A stretch of 64,000 nucleotides of DNA from Pseudomonas soli (GCF_900110655.1 NZ_FOEQ01000009.1:145684-209683), one strand, 5' to 3'; counted from the first letter of the stretch, positions 1-8,039 are shown. The notes: generated by a model not told the origin, from the sequence alone. Numbers and translations: made by a program.

Positions 1-648
1 GCTGTCGAGTACTCGATTGATCAAGAGTAGGCTTTGTGTGGAATTCATCCATTTAAACAGTTTGTCGGGATCGAGCTTTGCTAACAATTCAATCCATGGC
101 CAACTGGATTCATCGACCCGACTTTCCCTAGTATGTCCGTACCAAATTTCATCGAGGGTGGTTGGATGGGATGGATCAACCGCATCTTCCTGAAGCAGCT
201 TTTTTTCAGCATCGACGAAATGGTGATCGGCTAAATTTAAGAGTGCTTCTTTGAAAACATCATTTTTCAGAGCTACAACCAGTGCCACTTCCGTCCACAA
301 GTGCTCAACCCACCATGAGTTTCGGACGAGAGCCCTGAAGGCGGTGTACCGGTTTTCGGTTTCTGAAGAGGCCCAGGCCATTACAATTCCGATTGCCAAG
401 GCCGCCTGAATTCTCGGATCGTCTGACGCATCGAAGTCCTCGTTGGAACCGCCCAGTTGGGTGGTAAACCTCTTAAGAGCATTCTTGGCATCGTCCTGGG
501 CGCAGAAGTATTCTGTAACAGACGTGAACAATACGTCGGGAGGTGCGAAGCGACCTTCTGCGAAGTCTCCAATCACCGATTCGGCGATTGTGTACGATTT
601 GTGCATGTCCGACTCATAAGCGGGCGGCAATTGCCATTCTTTGTTCAT
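1..648 (-). CDS. Unknown protein, third gene of PLD-like operon (C-terminus cut by window edge)
   Basis: An open frame of 216 codons runs from an ATG at 648 to position 1 without a stop, so the C-terminus lies outside the window. It begins MNKEWQLPPAYESDMHK and continues as a soluble, acidic, helix-rich sequence with many Trp and Glu residues (for example the stretch around LVRNSWWVEHLWTEV). I do not recognise a domain. The start is 2 nt after the stop of the upstream PLD-like gene, so the two are almost certainly cotranscribed and translationally coupled. Base composition is lower in GC than the rest of the window, as for its two partners. A structural or effector role in the same system is inference from the operon only. 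Confidence 0.75.
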   Translation of the reverse strand, partial: MNKEWQLPPAYESDMHKSYTIAESVIGDFAEGRFAPPDVLFTSVTEYFCAQDDAKNALKRFTTQLGGSNEDFDASDDPRIQAALAIGIVMAWASSETENRYTAFRALVRNSWWVEHLWTEVALVVALKNDVFKEALLNLADHHFVDAEKKLLQEDAVDPSHPTTLDEIWYGHTRESRVDESSWPWIELLAKLDPDKLFKWMNSTQSLLLINRVLDS

Positions 649-650
649 GA

Positions 651-1292
651 CTATTTTCTCCCGTTGTCGTTGGCCATCTTCCAAGCTGTATCAAAAAACT
701 GCACTGCGTCATGAGTCTGAGCATTCCAGCCCCTACTCACAGCATTTACGTCCCGGTGAAAACCGCCTACAGTTGCGCCAAAATGCCATAATTCGTTATC
801 GATGATAGCAAAGCGATCGTGAATGCAATCGGCGTCTCTGAGGGCAAATGAGAGTGCTATTGTGATGGGTGGGGCGAGTTTGGCTCGGTCTTCTGTTACG
901 AGCTGCTTTAAATCCTCGAAATCTTTCTCGATTTCTTTCTGTGAATCATGATGACCAGTTAATATTTTTACCGTTTGAATGTTTTCTGTGTAAAACCAGT
1001 CCACGACTTTTTTAATTCTTCGGCTATGGTCTGGTTTTGGGCCGTCCGCAGAGAATAAATGCTTGTCAATTATCCAGACTTTTTGTGCAGTACTAATCGC
1101 TTTTTCAAATTCTTCGACTAACCGTACATCCGGAGCTGCGCGACGAGCCTTGATGGCATGAATACATGGAAAATGATGGCGTGATTCGTCCCGGTAGGGC
1201 GCCTCGCAAGGTATGAGTAGCTGCGGAGTAAAATTTGTCTCTACCGCCGGCGCGGTCGTACTGACACTAATCTGGGACGAGAACTTAGCCAT
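651..1292 (-). CDS. Small phospholipase D-like domain protein (HDRF motif)
   Basis: 213 aa. The start ATG at 1292 overlaps the end of the upstream gene by 8 nt (shared ATGGCTAA); a longer frame back to 1361 is less likely. The N-terminal region is unassigned. From about residue 70 there is an alternating hydrophobic strand (VWIIDKHLFSADG) followed by an ILTGHHDS strand, then H158-D-R-F-A-I-I-D with a downstream FGATVGG. This matches the HxK/R-x4-D...G(S/A)xxx signature of PLD-like domains, with Arg replacing Lys and Ala replacing the usual Ser. Only one such motif is present, so an active site would need a dimer, as in bacterial Nuc-type nucleases. Substrate unknown. The partner upstream carries the same kind of motif. 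Confidence 0.7.
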   Translation of the reverse strand: MAKFSSQISVSTTAPAVETNFTPQLLIPCEAPYRDESRHHFPCIHAIKARRAAPDVRLVEEFEKAISTAQKVWIIDKHLFSADGPKPDHSRRIKKVVDWFYTENIQTVKILTGHHDSQKEIEKDFEDLKQLVTEDRAKLAPPITIALSFALRDADCIHDRFAIIDNELWHFGATVGGFHRDVNAVSRGWNAQTHDAVQFFDTAWKMANDNGRK

Positions 1293-3129
1293 TATTAACG
1301 GCCTGCGCGCCCGGTGCGTCCTGCATCTCCGCGTCCTGCGTCCCTTGTCCGTTCGGCACACCCTGCTCCTGACCCCCTCCCTCCGCTTTTGGCAACTGCG
1401 CTTCTTTCGTGTCTACCATGTCACGCCCGCAGTGCACACATGGTCTTTTGGGTGCTTCCCGCGGAACTTTGAAGTCCTCCAGGGGAACGGCGTTTTTGTA
1501 GAGGCCCATAAGGTGGGCGAGGATTTTTTCACCATGCGGTATGCGCATGATAAGCGTTGGCCGTATGCCGATAGAGTTCAGCGAGCTGCCGAGCATCCAC
1601 ACGCGCCCATCGACGGCGAGGAATCGATCATGGAACAGACTGCTTTCTGTATTCGCGACTTTGACTTCAATACTATTTTTGTGACTGGCTTGGAATATAG
1701 TCAGGTTTTGGATCAATGCCTGGTGAGAGCCCAGGGAGCCTTCACTAGTCTCGGCCTCAGTGCCGGCTTCTGCTTCCTTGATCTTCTTGAAAGCGCTATT
1801 TGAAGTCAGGATTTGTATCTTTATCTCGTCTCGCTCTATAGCAAACAGGTATTGAGGGATTTGATTTGCGCTGAAGTAGGGATCCGCGATGAAGATAGTG
1901 GAGCGAGCGTGTTTAAGCTTTTCCCTGATGTGTTCGAGTGCTTCTTTGCGTTGGTCAGTCGTAAACCAGGTCTGATCATATAGCTGGGCGCTGTGATTGA
2001 GCAGTCGTTCTCTTTTTGCGTCCAGCAAACGCTGAAAGGCGTCTGTTGCGTTCGGTGCCTCACCAAATGTTTGAGAGGATGCCAACGCCTTCTTTTCGGC
2101 AAAGTACTCATTGACTGGGCTCTTCTTTTTATCAGTTTCAGGGGCTTGAACCTTGACGCGTCGTTCGACCACCTCTGTCGTCATGTTCATTTGCCGCATG
2201 AACTGTCGCATGGGCGTTTGCATCAACACCCCGCGCTCCTTGTGTGTCAGAACTAGCCCTGAGACGTGGATAGAGTATGGTCTTTTAATTTCAACCAACC
2301 CATCCTCCGGTACCGGAACTGTATCGAAGGAGGTGAGTACACCTTCCTGGCCTTCCATCGAGGTCAAGCTTAGACCCTGAAGTTTCCGGCCTGGGTGGGG
2401 CTTCAAATGGAAGTACAACGATTCAGAGCTGTCCTCTTTAGGATCAACGAATTGTCGGACTGAAAGGACATCGCAGTCAGGCACGGCGAGTGCCATCCCA
2501 CCCAGATATTCAGGGTACTCCCTAAAATTGACATGCATGTGGTGCTCTAGGAATTGGAAAGCTTCCTGGCAATGTTTGCTTTGTCCCTCTTGGTCAAGGA
2601 AGCTCGGCCATTCTTGGCTGTCTGAAATTCGACGTGTGTACCTCATGATGCCGAGGTTACGGAAGGGGATGGAAGAACGTTCAGATTTAAGTGTGATGTC
2701 GTCACTTTCCATTGGCACGCCCAGTACAGGCCACCTTGGGAAGTCGCTTAGTCTGCCAGCGGAGAGAGGTACGTCGTCGGAGCCCTCCCGGAAACCATTT
2801 AGGGGCCTAGGTGTATGAAGCTCTTCCGATGCGCTTCGGTACCATCGGACGGCCTCTTCCGCGGTCATGACAATACGGTCGACCGCAATAGCGCCTTCTT
2901 CCTTGAATTTTTTGAAGTAGGGCTTGGGAGGTCTCGATGGGACTTGCCTTCCTGACGCCAGGAACCAGACCGATGCGAACAGTAAACGCAGAGGAGGTCG
3001 TTCAGATGTAGGCGGAGCGTCAGATGTAGAACGCTTCGAAGATGGTGGTACAACCACCGCGACATGCACGACGGCATGTTCGAAGCCATCAATCAATTTG
3101 CTGTATGGGTGACTGCTTTCACTTTCCAT
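1285..3129 (-). CDS. Large PLD-like protein, VPA1262-type N-terminal region
   Basis: 614 aa, first gene of a three-gene minus-strand operon. Residues 1 to about 390 form a long region that I associate from memory with the VPA1262 N-terminal family; I cannot verify this. About residues 405-520 look like a PLD-like fold: strand STIFIADPYFS, strand IKIQILTSN, then H500-D-R-F-L-A-V-D followed by GSSLNS, a fit to HxK/R-x4-D-x6-GSxxx. The C-terminal tail has a CVHC cysteine pair and then a low-complexity Gly/Gln/Asp segment. The downstream gene overlaps by 8 nt. Such PLD-domain proteins occur in nucleases, phospholipases and phage-defence effectors; a defence role here is inference from domain type, low GC and operon structure. 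No strong Shine-Dalgarno is visible before the ATG. Confidence 0.7.
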   Translation of the reverse strand: MESESSHPYSKLIDGFEHAVVHVAVVVPPSSKRSTSDAPPTSERPPLRLLFASVWFLASGRQVPSRPPKPYFKKFKEEGAIAVDRIVMTAEEAVRWYRSASEELHTPRPLNGFREGSDDVPLSAGRLSDFPRWPVLGVPMESDDITLKSERSSIPFRNLGIMRYTRRISDSQEWPSFLDQEGQSKHCQEAFQFLEHHMHVNFREYPEYLGGMALAVPDCDVLSVRQFVDPKEDSSESLYFHLKPHPGRKLQGLSLTSMEGQEGVLTSFDTVPVPEDGLVEIKRPYSIHVSGLVLTHKERGVLMQTPMRQFMRQMNMTTEVVERRVKVQAPETDKKKSPVNEYFAEKKALASSQTFGEAPNATDAFQRLLDAKRERLLNHSAQLYDQTWFTTDQRKEALEHIREKLKHARSTIFIADPYFSANQIPQYLFAIERDEIKIQILTSNSAFKKIKEAEAGTEAETSEGSLGSHQALIQNLTIFQASHKNSIEVKVANTESSLFHDRFLAVDGRVWMLGSSLNSIGIRPTLIMRIPHGEKILAHLMGLYKNAVPLEDFKVPREAPKRPCVHCGRDMVDTKEAQLPKAEGGGQEQGVPNGQGTQDAEMQDAPGAQAVNNG

Positions 3130-3841
3130 GTAGGGCTCGGTATCGGTAGGAGGCCTGAGTTAAGAGTTCAATGGAGTGCCACCCCGAAGGTCATTCTGTC
3201 GGGTGCATACATATCCATTATGTAGCGGCACGGAGGAATGCGGAGGCGTAGCCGGAAGGGAAGATCTGGACTTGGCTGTCTCCTGTAATGACCGACCCTA
3301 TGTGTCGGTAGCGCAGGGTGCTCATTCCGGCATCAACATGAACCTTCTTGGCTGAGGAAGCTTGTTCTGAAAGCATCTGTCCAGCTGGCTGTGCTTACGA
3401 CCCCGTAGACTAGCAATGTGCCATTCCCGCGTCCATAGTCGGGATGATGCGTAGCCCTCGATCAAAGGGAGGCAGGCGCTGACCGGTCAAAAAACGGTTG
3501 TGAGCGAATGGCCGCTCATGGCCGACTTCTGCCTTTGGCCACCGGCAGCTATGGGTCGTTAGCAGCCTTCGCGAATGTCCGTTAACGACCCGTAGCTGCC
3601 CTTCGCGGTAGGCAGCTAACAGCCAATAGCGGAATTTCGACAACCGGACACCGTCATCGATGAAGTCAAGCTCTATGCTTGCATTCTGCCAGCAGACAGC
3701 TACCGTGTAATTTGTCGCCAGATGATGTAAATAGACGATACTTAAAAAGCAAGTGGCTTTTAAGCGGGCAGAGTTTAGCTCTGAGTGGTCTATAGTCCCT
3801 TGCTCAACACTAATTAATTGCCGGGACCGAGGAAGCTAAAT
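3130..3841. other. 712-bp intergenic region with long inverted repeat
   Basis: No convincing gene. It must hold the promoter of the minus-strand PLD-like operon and, at the right end, that of the plus-strand 131-aa gene (a TATAGT -10-like hexamer lies near 3788-3793). The middle holds the inverted repeat listed separately. A short minus-strand frame at 3410-3643 merely reads through that repeat. The part at about 3170-3400 resembles no gene I know and could be a mobile-element remnant. Confidence 0.5.
3544..3600. repeat. 18-bp inverted repeat inside a dispersed repeat (copy A)
   Basis: The left arm 3544-3561 (GGCAGCTATGGGTCGTTA) and right arm 3583-3600 (TAACGACCCGTAGCTGCC) are complementary at 17 of 18 positions, the exception being a G-T wobble. 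The loop is 21 nt. About 25 nt upstream is a GGCCGACTTCTGCC segment that recurs at 5725-5738, again followed by a TAACGACCC segment. This is therefore one copy of a roughly 100-bp dispersed non-coding repeat whose second copy lies on the other side of the next two genes. Confidence 0.7.
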
Positions 3842-4234
3842 ATGACTACCCTGACTATAGAGGCTGCTAAGAAATTTTTCGGAGATCTATATGATACCGC
3901 GGCCGCACCAGACCTGAATGCCTTTGACAATGCGGCAATTCGGCTCATCACAAGATATCAAGACCGTGTAATGCCAGGGGACAAGGCGCTTGGAACTTTG
4001 ATGATGAATGCCGTTATGTCAGAGCCAAAACTGACTGCGGATGATCGGGTAGAGCTTACTGCCGCAGTAATGGGAAACATCAAGCAGATGGCGGTTGGTA
4101 CGTTTCTTCAGAAATTCCCTAAGGCCAACCTGAAAGGACTAATTAAGGCGGCTAAAGATGCAGGCTATGAGGTTCAAGTCCTTGATGCGGCCGGCGTGCA
4201 GGCTATGCCTAGAAGTGTTATTGATAAGCGCTGA
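3842..4234 (+). CDS. Orphan small protein, unknown function
   Basis: 131 aa starting MTTLTIEAAKKFF. I chose the ATG at 3842 because GAGGAAG lies 7 nt upstream; an in-frame start at 3818 lacks one. The product is soluble, mostly helical by composition, with no signal peptide or membrane segment and no family I recognise. It lies 68 nt upstream of a tandem-cupin gene on the same strand, separated by an 11-bp hairpin, so the pair may be one transcription unit with attenuation. Codon use is less GC-biased than core genes nearby, suggesting acquisition by transfer. Confidence 0.65.
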   Translation: MTTLTIEAAKKFFGDLYDTAAAPDLNAFDNAAIRLITRYQDRVMPGDKALGTLMMNAVMSEPKLTADDRVELTAAVMGNIKQMAVGTFLQKFPKANLKGLIKAAKDAGYEVQVLDAAGVQAMPRSVIDKR

Positions 4235-4256
4235 CTCTTACGAGCAATAGTTGGTC

Positions 4257-4282
4257 GATGGTCATCGTTTGCGGTGACCATC
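4257..4282 (+). terminator. Hairpin terminator or attenuator between the orphan gene and the cupin gene
   Basis: An 11-bp stem, GATGGTCATCG (4257-4267) with CGGTGACCATC (4272-4282), closes a TTTG tetraloop and contains one T-G wobble. It is followed by ACTTCCTTT, a weak T-rich tail. It lies 23 nt after the stop of the 131-aa gene and 20 nt before the next start, so partial read-through is likely. Confidence 0.6.
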
Positions 4283-4302
4283 ACTTCCTTTAGGTGAAAA
4301 TC

Positions 4303-5583
4303 ATGAATTCCACGTCACGTTCAACCCCAATACTTGGCTTGGAGTTTGTAAGCCTTGCAAGCATGGATAATGGTGGATCTTCTAAAGTTTTACCGCTACC
4401 CATCACACGCCCCGTGCATATAGTTTTCCATGGGGTGGCGCCATTCAATCACGGTCATTACGGCTTGCACTTTGGACTTGCTGATAAGTTGATTTTTCTG
4501 GGTAGCCCAACCAAGCTCATCACGGGTTTTTTTGTGGATTGCCGCAGTGACTCTCCGACTTATGGCGTGCGCCATGTTGAAAAATTTCACCCAATCACCA
4601 CTGAAATGCTCTGTATTCCTCCAGGGGTAGGTCATGCGTTTGAGGGGTTGGAGGAAATATTTACAATCAATGCATATGAGGCGCTGCTGCCTCCACCAGA
4701 ACTGCTTATCACCGAAAAAAATCCGTGGGCGACCGGCGCGGACATATTAAACTTCGCATTCGATGTTACAGATTCAGAATTGCCTCGTGTCACACCAAAC
4801 AAATTCCCCGCATCTCAACGATTCTATGATCTTCTTCGCGACTACCAAAAAGAAACGCTTAACTTAGTAAGGCACGACTACCCTATAACTGAAGATGTTA
4901 TTTTGGATGATGGTTCCGCTGTCAAATTAAGCGTTCGCAAGCCCATCGATAAATCACTGTGGCCTGATGAATGGGAAAACATTGAAAATATCTCCGGGCT
5001 CGGTTGGAGGCGTCATTATATAGTCATGGGAGACGATCACACGGGATATAGCGCATTAATTGATCCATCGCCTTTACAGGTAATTGATCACGGGACCGCA
5101 GAGTATTCTCATGATGCATATGGAATTCACTTGGAGTCCGAGGATCGCCTGACCTTTGTGGGGGAGGAGTCGCGTAGCATTCGTGCGCATTTCATTGACT
5201 GCCGGTTAGATAGCCCCACCCTTCATAAGGAGTGCTCGATCACCTTTCATCCAAGTGCTCTTAAGTTTCTTGTAATTCCGCCGGGCATCGCTCACGCTTT
5301 TGAATCAATTGAAGGCGTTTATACGATAAATCGCCCTAGACGATGCGCTGGAAACTTAGAGAGAATGGAACCCGGCAATGATATTATTGACTGGCCGCTA
5401 GCCGCTAGACCTGCGCCAATCTTAGAAATAGTAGAGAATGATGCCCCACTCGAGTACTATCATAGCCTAGCACTCAGGCAGCAGCGATTTTTGAGTGAAA
5501 ATGATTTATCTTCTTCTGCGCTAAGCGTTTTGCTGGAAGATGGGCATGGGGTAGCAATTAGGCTGTTGCTCAGAAAAGCATGA
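4303..5583 (+). CDS. Tandem RmlC-like cupin protein
   Basis: 426 aa. ATG 4303 is preferred over GTG 4294 because AGGTGA at 4292-4297 is placed correctly as its ribosome site. The protein is an internal duplication. About residues 35-125 and 245-335 (approximate) each contain FxDCRxDSPT, a FHPxxxxxLxIPPGxxHAFE box and a short YTIN/FTIN strand. The IPPGxxHAF box resembles dTDP-4-dehydrorhamnose 3,5-epimerase (RmlC) and related sugar-nucleotide cupins. The usual RmlC LRGLHYQ segment is not obvious, so catalysis as an epimerase is doubtful. No nucleotide-sugar genes are nearby. Low GC and flanking repeats suggest accessory DNA. Confidence 0.65.
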   Translation: MNSTSRSTPILGLEFVSLASMDNGGSSKVLPLPITRPVHIVFHGVAPFNHGHYGLHFGLADKLIFLGSPTKLITGFFVDCRSDSPTYGVRHVEKFHPITTEMLCIPPGVGHAFEGLEEIFTINAYEALLPPPELLITEKNPWATGADILNFAFDVTDSELPRVTPNKFPASQRFYDLLRDYQKETLNLVRHDYPITEDVILDDGSAVKLSVRKPIDKSLWPDEWENIENISGLGWRRHYIVMGDDHTGYSALIDPSPLQVIDHGTAEYSHDAYGIHLESEDRLTFVGEESRSIRAHFIDCRLDSPTLHKECSITFHPSALKFLVIPPGIAHAFESIEGVYTINRPRRCAGNLERMEPGNDIIDWPLAARPAPILEIVENDAPLEYYHSLALRQQRFLSENDLSSSALSVLLEDGHGVAIRLLLRKA

Positions 5584-5699
5584 AACTCATAGGGCAGCAA
5601 ATTTTGCCAGTGTTTCCTAAATGCTTGGTTTTGTCAAAATTCAAACTTTCGCTCCTAATGCAGAATTTCTGAACGATTGAGTGTTGGATGTCGGTGAAG

Positions 5700-5830
5700 C
5701 TATTCCCGGTGAATGACTGCTTCTGGCCGACTTCTGCCCTTCACAAAGGACCGCTTTGGGTCGGAAGCGGCCAGTCACGAAATGCCAGTAACGACCCATA
5801 GTCGGCCTCCACCGCACTGTCAGAAAACGG
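5700..5830. repeat. Dispersed repeat, copy B
   Basis: It carries GGCCGACTTCTGCC (5725-5738) and later GTAACGACCCATAGTCGGCC in the same order and orientation as the copy near 3520-3600, but diverged and without the perfect inverted arms. It lies between the convergent ends of the cupin gene and the LysR gene; nothing else of note is seen at 5584-5881. Confidence 0.6.
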
Positions 5831-5881
5831 GCAAAAGCAAAAATTCGGAGTGCCTGGTCCTGGAGCGGCCTTGCACTTGTA

Positions 5882-6796
5882 TCAGCCAATCACCGGCGCA
5901 TGTTCGGCCATCAATTCGGTTATCCAGTCGATAAACACACGCACCTTGGCGCTGACATGGCGATTCGGCGGGAAGGCCAGGTACATCGGCATTGACGCCA
6001 TGTGCCAGTCTTCAAACAGCGGCAGCAATTCGCCGCTGATCAGGTGCGGTTTGGCCATGTACTGCGGCAGCCAGAGCATCCCGAGGCCAGCCAGGCCGGC
6101 GGCTAGGTATGCATTGCCGTCATCGACTGTCAGTTGCGGCTGCGCCTGGACCTCCAAGCGTTCATCACCTCGGTGCATTGCATAGGGCAAGGTCTTGCCT
6201 GTACGAAACCAGAGAAAGCCGACGGTCTTGTGCGGGCCTTCCTCCAACTCAAGGGGGTGCGCCGGTGTCCCGAAGCGCTGCAGATAACCGGGCGTGGCAT
6301 AGATACCGAGTTTCAGATCGCCAACATGCCTTCCCACCAGGGACTGGTCGGTGATCTCGCCGCCACGCACCACGCAGTCGACGTTTTCACCAATGATGTC
6401 GACGATGCGATCGCTCACGCCCACGGTCAGCTGGATTTCTGGATAGCGTGCAAAGAATTCCGGCAAGGCGGGTATGAGCAGCATTCGCGCCAGCGGGCTG
6501 GGTACATCCACCCGCAGCCGACCGCGCGGTGCCATCGACGCGCTGGACAAGCTGGTCTCGGCGTCGTCCATGTCTGCCAGTAACCGGACGACGCGTTCGT
6601 AGTAGGCCGCACCGTCGGCGGTGACATTGACCTTGCGTGTGGTGCGGTTGAGCAGGCGCACGCGCAGCCTTGCTTCCAACTGCTGAATGAGCTGCGTCAC
6701 GGTGGTCTTGCTCATGTGCAGGGTGGCTGCCGCCTTGGTGAAACTGCCGGTTTCCACCACCCGGGCAAACGCCTGCATTGCATCGAATCGGTCCAT
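5882..6796 (-). CDS. LysR-family transcriptional regulator
   Basis: 304 aa, start at 6796 (MDRFDAMQAFARVVETGSF); the open frame continues upstream across the ridA promoter and gene but that is antisense. Residues 1-60 are the winged helix-turn-helix (FTKAAATLHMSKTTVTQLIQQLEARL), and about 90-290 the periplasmic-binding-like effector domain (LRVDVPSPLARMLLIPALPEFF...). It is transcribed divergently from a RidA-family gene, with an 18-bp perfect palindrome in the 141-bp gap, so it probably controls itself and ridA. The inducer is unknown. Confidence 0.9.
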   Translation of the reverse strand: MDRFDAMQAFARVVETGSFTKAAATLHMSKTTVTQLIQQLEARLRVRLLNRTTRKVNVTADGAAYYERVVRLLADMDDAETSLSSASMAPRGRLRVDVPSPLARMLLIPALPEFFARYPEIQLTVGVSDRIVDIIGENVDCVVRGGEITDQSLVGRHVGDLKLGIYATPGYLQRFGTPAHPLELEEGPHKTVGFLWFRTGKTLPYAMHRGDERLEVQAQPQLTVDDGNAYLAAGLAGLGMLWLPQYMAKPHLISGELLPLFEDWHMASMPMYLAFPPNRHVSAKVRVFIDWITELMAEHAPVIG

Positions 6797-6837
6797 TCCA
6801 CGCCTCGTTCGCACCTGGATTGTTTGGAGTATACAAA

Positions 6838-6855
6838 CAGTTCTGGCCAGAACTG
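6838..6855. promoter_or_regulatory. Palindromic operator candidate between LysR and RidA genes
   Basis: CAGTTCTGGCCAGAACTG is a perfect 18-bp palindrome centred in the divergent intergenic region, 41 bp from the LysR start and 82 bp from the ridA start. A GTATAC palindrome lies a few bases to its left. LysR dimers bind such dyads, so this is the natural operator candidate. Confidence 0.5.
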
Positions 6856-6937
6856 CCCGTTTATCCAGGGTAGAGGGCCTTCTTATAGTGGCCTCACCGT
6901 AAACAACGGGCTTTGATGGCCCCGAACGAGGTAGGTA

Positions 6938-7333
6938 ATGTCCAGCAAACGTGATGTCGTTTTCCCGCCAGATCGCCATGCTTTGTACGAGTTGCACCGC
7001 TACTCGCCGGCGATTCGCTCCAATGGTTTTTTGTTCGTATCCGGTCAGGTCGGCAGCCGCAAGGATGGTTCGGCCGAGCCGGACCTCGCGGCTCAGGTTC
7101 GTTTGGCCTTTGCCAACCTCAACGCGATCCTGGCCGAGGCGGGCGGTAGTTTCGAGGATGTGGTTGATACCACCATCTTCATGGTCGACCCCGACTCGAA
7201 ATTCGAAACCATCTGGGAGGTGGCAGCCGAGTATTGGGGCGAAGCGCCTTATCCCACGGTGACCGCTATCGGCGTGACTTGGCTGTCCGGCTTCGATTTC
7301 GAGATCAAGGTGATCGCGAAACTGCCGCAATAG
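6938..7333 (+). CDS. RidA/YjgF-family protein
   Basis: 131 aa, with GAGGTAGGTA just before the ATG. It shows the family layout: SNGFLFVSGQVG near residue 30, AFANLNAILAEAGGSFEDVV, then YPTVTAIGVTWLSGFDFEIKVIA at the end. RidA proteins are trimeric and the archetype deaminates reactive enamine/imine intermediates. This member lacks the exact CxR motif (TAIGV in its place), so it belongs to a paralogous subgroup and imine-deaminase activity should not be assumed. It is divergent from the LysR regulator. Confidence 0.85.
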   Translation: MSSKRDVVFPPDRHALYELHRYSPAIRSNGFLFVSGQVGSRKDGSAEPDLAAQVRLAFANLNAILAEAGGSFEDVVDTTIFMVDPDSKFETIWEVAAEYWGEAPYPTVTAIGVTWLSGFDFEIKVIAKLPQ

Positions 7334-7464
7334 TAATGGGGTAGGGGAGCAAGTTCATAGCGCGTCCTACAGGCATGAATAAGATTTTCCCTATTTCGAG
7401 TAGTCCGTTTCCGAAGCATGCTTTACCCGCTTTTACGGCATCCAACCGAGGTCTAGTCTCGCTG

Positions 7465-7489
7465 GGTCGCTACAAAAAAAGTAGCGACC
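7465..7489 (+). terminator. Perfect hairpin downstream of RidA gene
   Basis: GGTCGCTAC and GTAGCGACC form a 9-bp perfect stem around a seven-A loop. It lies about 130 nt after the ridA stop. There is no T-run afterwards on the plus strand, so it may be a structural element of the following repeat-rich leader rather than a true terminator. Confidence 0.4.
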
Positions 7490-7511
7490 GGGTCTGCAAG
7501 CCCGAGCGGGA

Positions 7512-7649
7512 CAACTAGATCAGCACCACCCCTTGCCATTGGTCTAAGCCATTGGCCGTGCGTCATGGTGGCTGCGTACGGGTGGCCTTCGGGTCAGCCG
7601 GGCTTACTCTAGTTGCCCCGGTCTTGCAGGCCCGTACGTAGCCGCCACC
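7512..7649. repeat. Nested inverted repeats in leader of frameshifted small gene
   Basis: CAACTAGA (7512-7519) pairs with TCTAGTTG (7608-7615). GGTGGCTGCGTACGGG (7567-7582) is largely complementary to CCCGTACGTAGCCGCCACC (7631-7649). CAACTAGAG recurs again just before the downstream ATG. No frame here looks coding. The arrangement could be a structured 5' leader or a dispersed element. Confidence 0.45.
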
Positions 7650-7705
7650 CTTTCGCCTGCAAGCGATGGGGTGCGGTCCGATCAGCGCAACTAGAGAATT
7701 TCTTC

Positions 7706-7962
7706 ATGCTCAAGATCGTCCCGGATCCACCACCGTCCACCGAGTCCCCCATCTCCTTGAAGACACCCTGGTCCAGGCCACCGAGTACGTCATGTGCGCG
7801 CTGGCCGTCGCCCATCAATCGTTCAATCACCTGCCAAAATCACCTGCCACCCTAGTGATGCTGACGATGATGCACGAGCTTGACACCACCCGCACATTGC
7901 TGGAGTCGGCACTTGCCCAGCTCCACATGAGTACGCGACCGCCGTCATACACTTTGCACTGA
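7706..7962 (+). pseudogene. Frameshifted small Pseudomonas gene (MLKIVPDPP family)
   Basis: An ATG at 7706 starts MLKIVPDPPP, then runs into an aberrant reading that stops after 49 aa. The sensible continuation, EDTLVQATEYVMCALAVAHQSF ending ALAQLHM, lies in a different forward frame and stops at 7962. The change of frame falls within about 7733-7765, where there are short C runs. I recall intact small Pseudomonas proteins starting like this and continuing straight into the second segment. It therefore looks like a single-base indel inactivation, or less likely a sequencing error. Function of the family is unknown to me. Confidence 0.55.
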
Positions 7963-8039
7963 AAGGGGCGCCACGGACTGGTGAGAGTGGGCGCCCGGAT
8001 CGGTGAAACTGCCGACGCCATTCCCGTCATTACCTGGGC

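Noticed and set aside
1285..1361. Longer start at 1361 for the small PLD-like protein
   Set aside because: It adds an Arg-rich, unlikely N-terminus inside the upstream gene; the ATG at 1292 gives the usual short overlap.
6797..7330. Upstream extension of the LysR frame to 482 aa
   Set aside because: It would cross the divergent promoter and the whole ridA gene; the LysR domain begins at the Met encoded at 6796.
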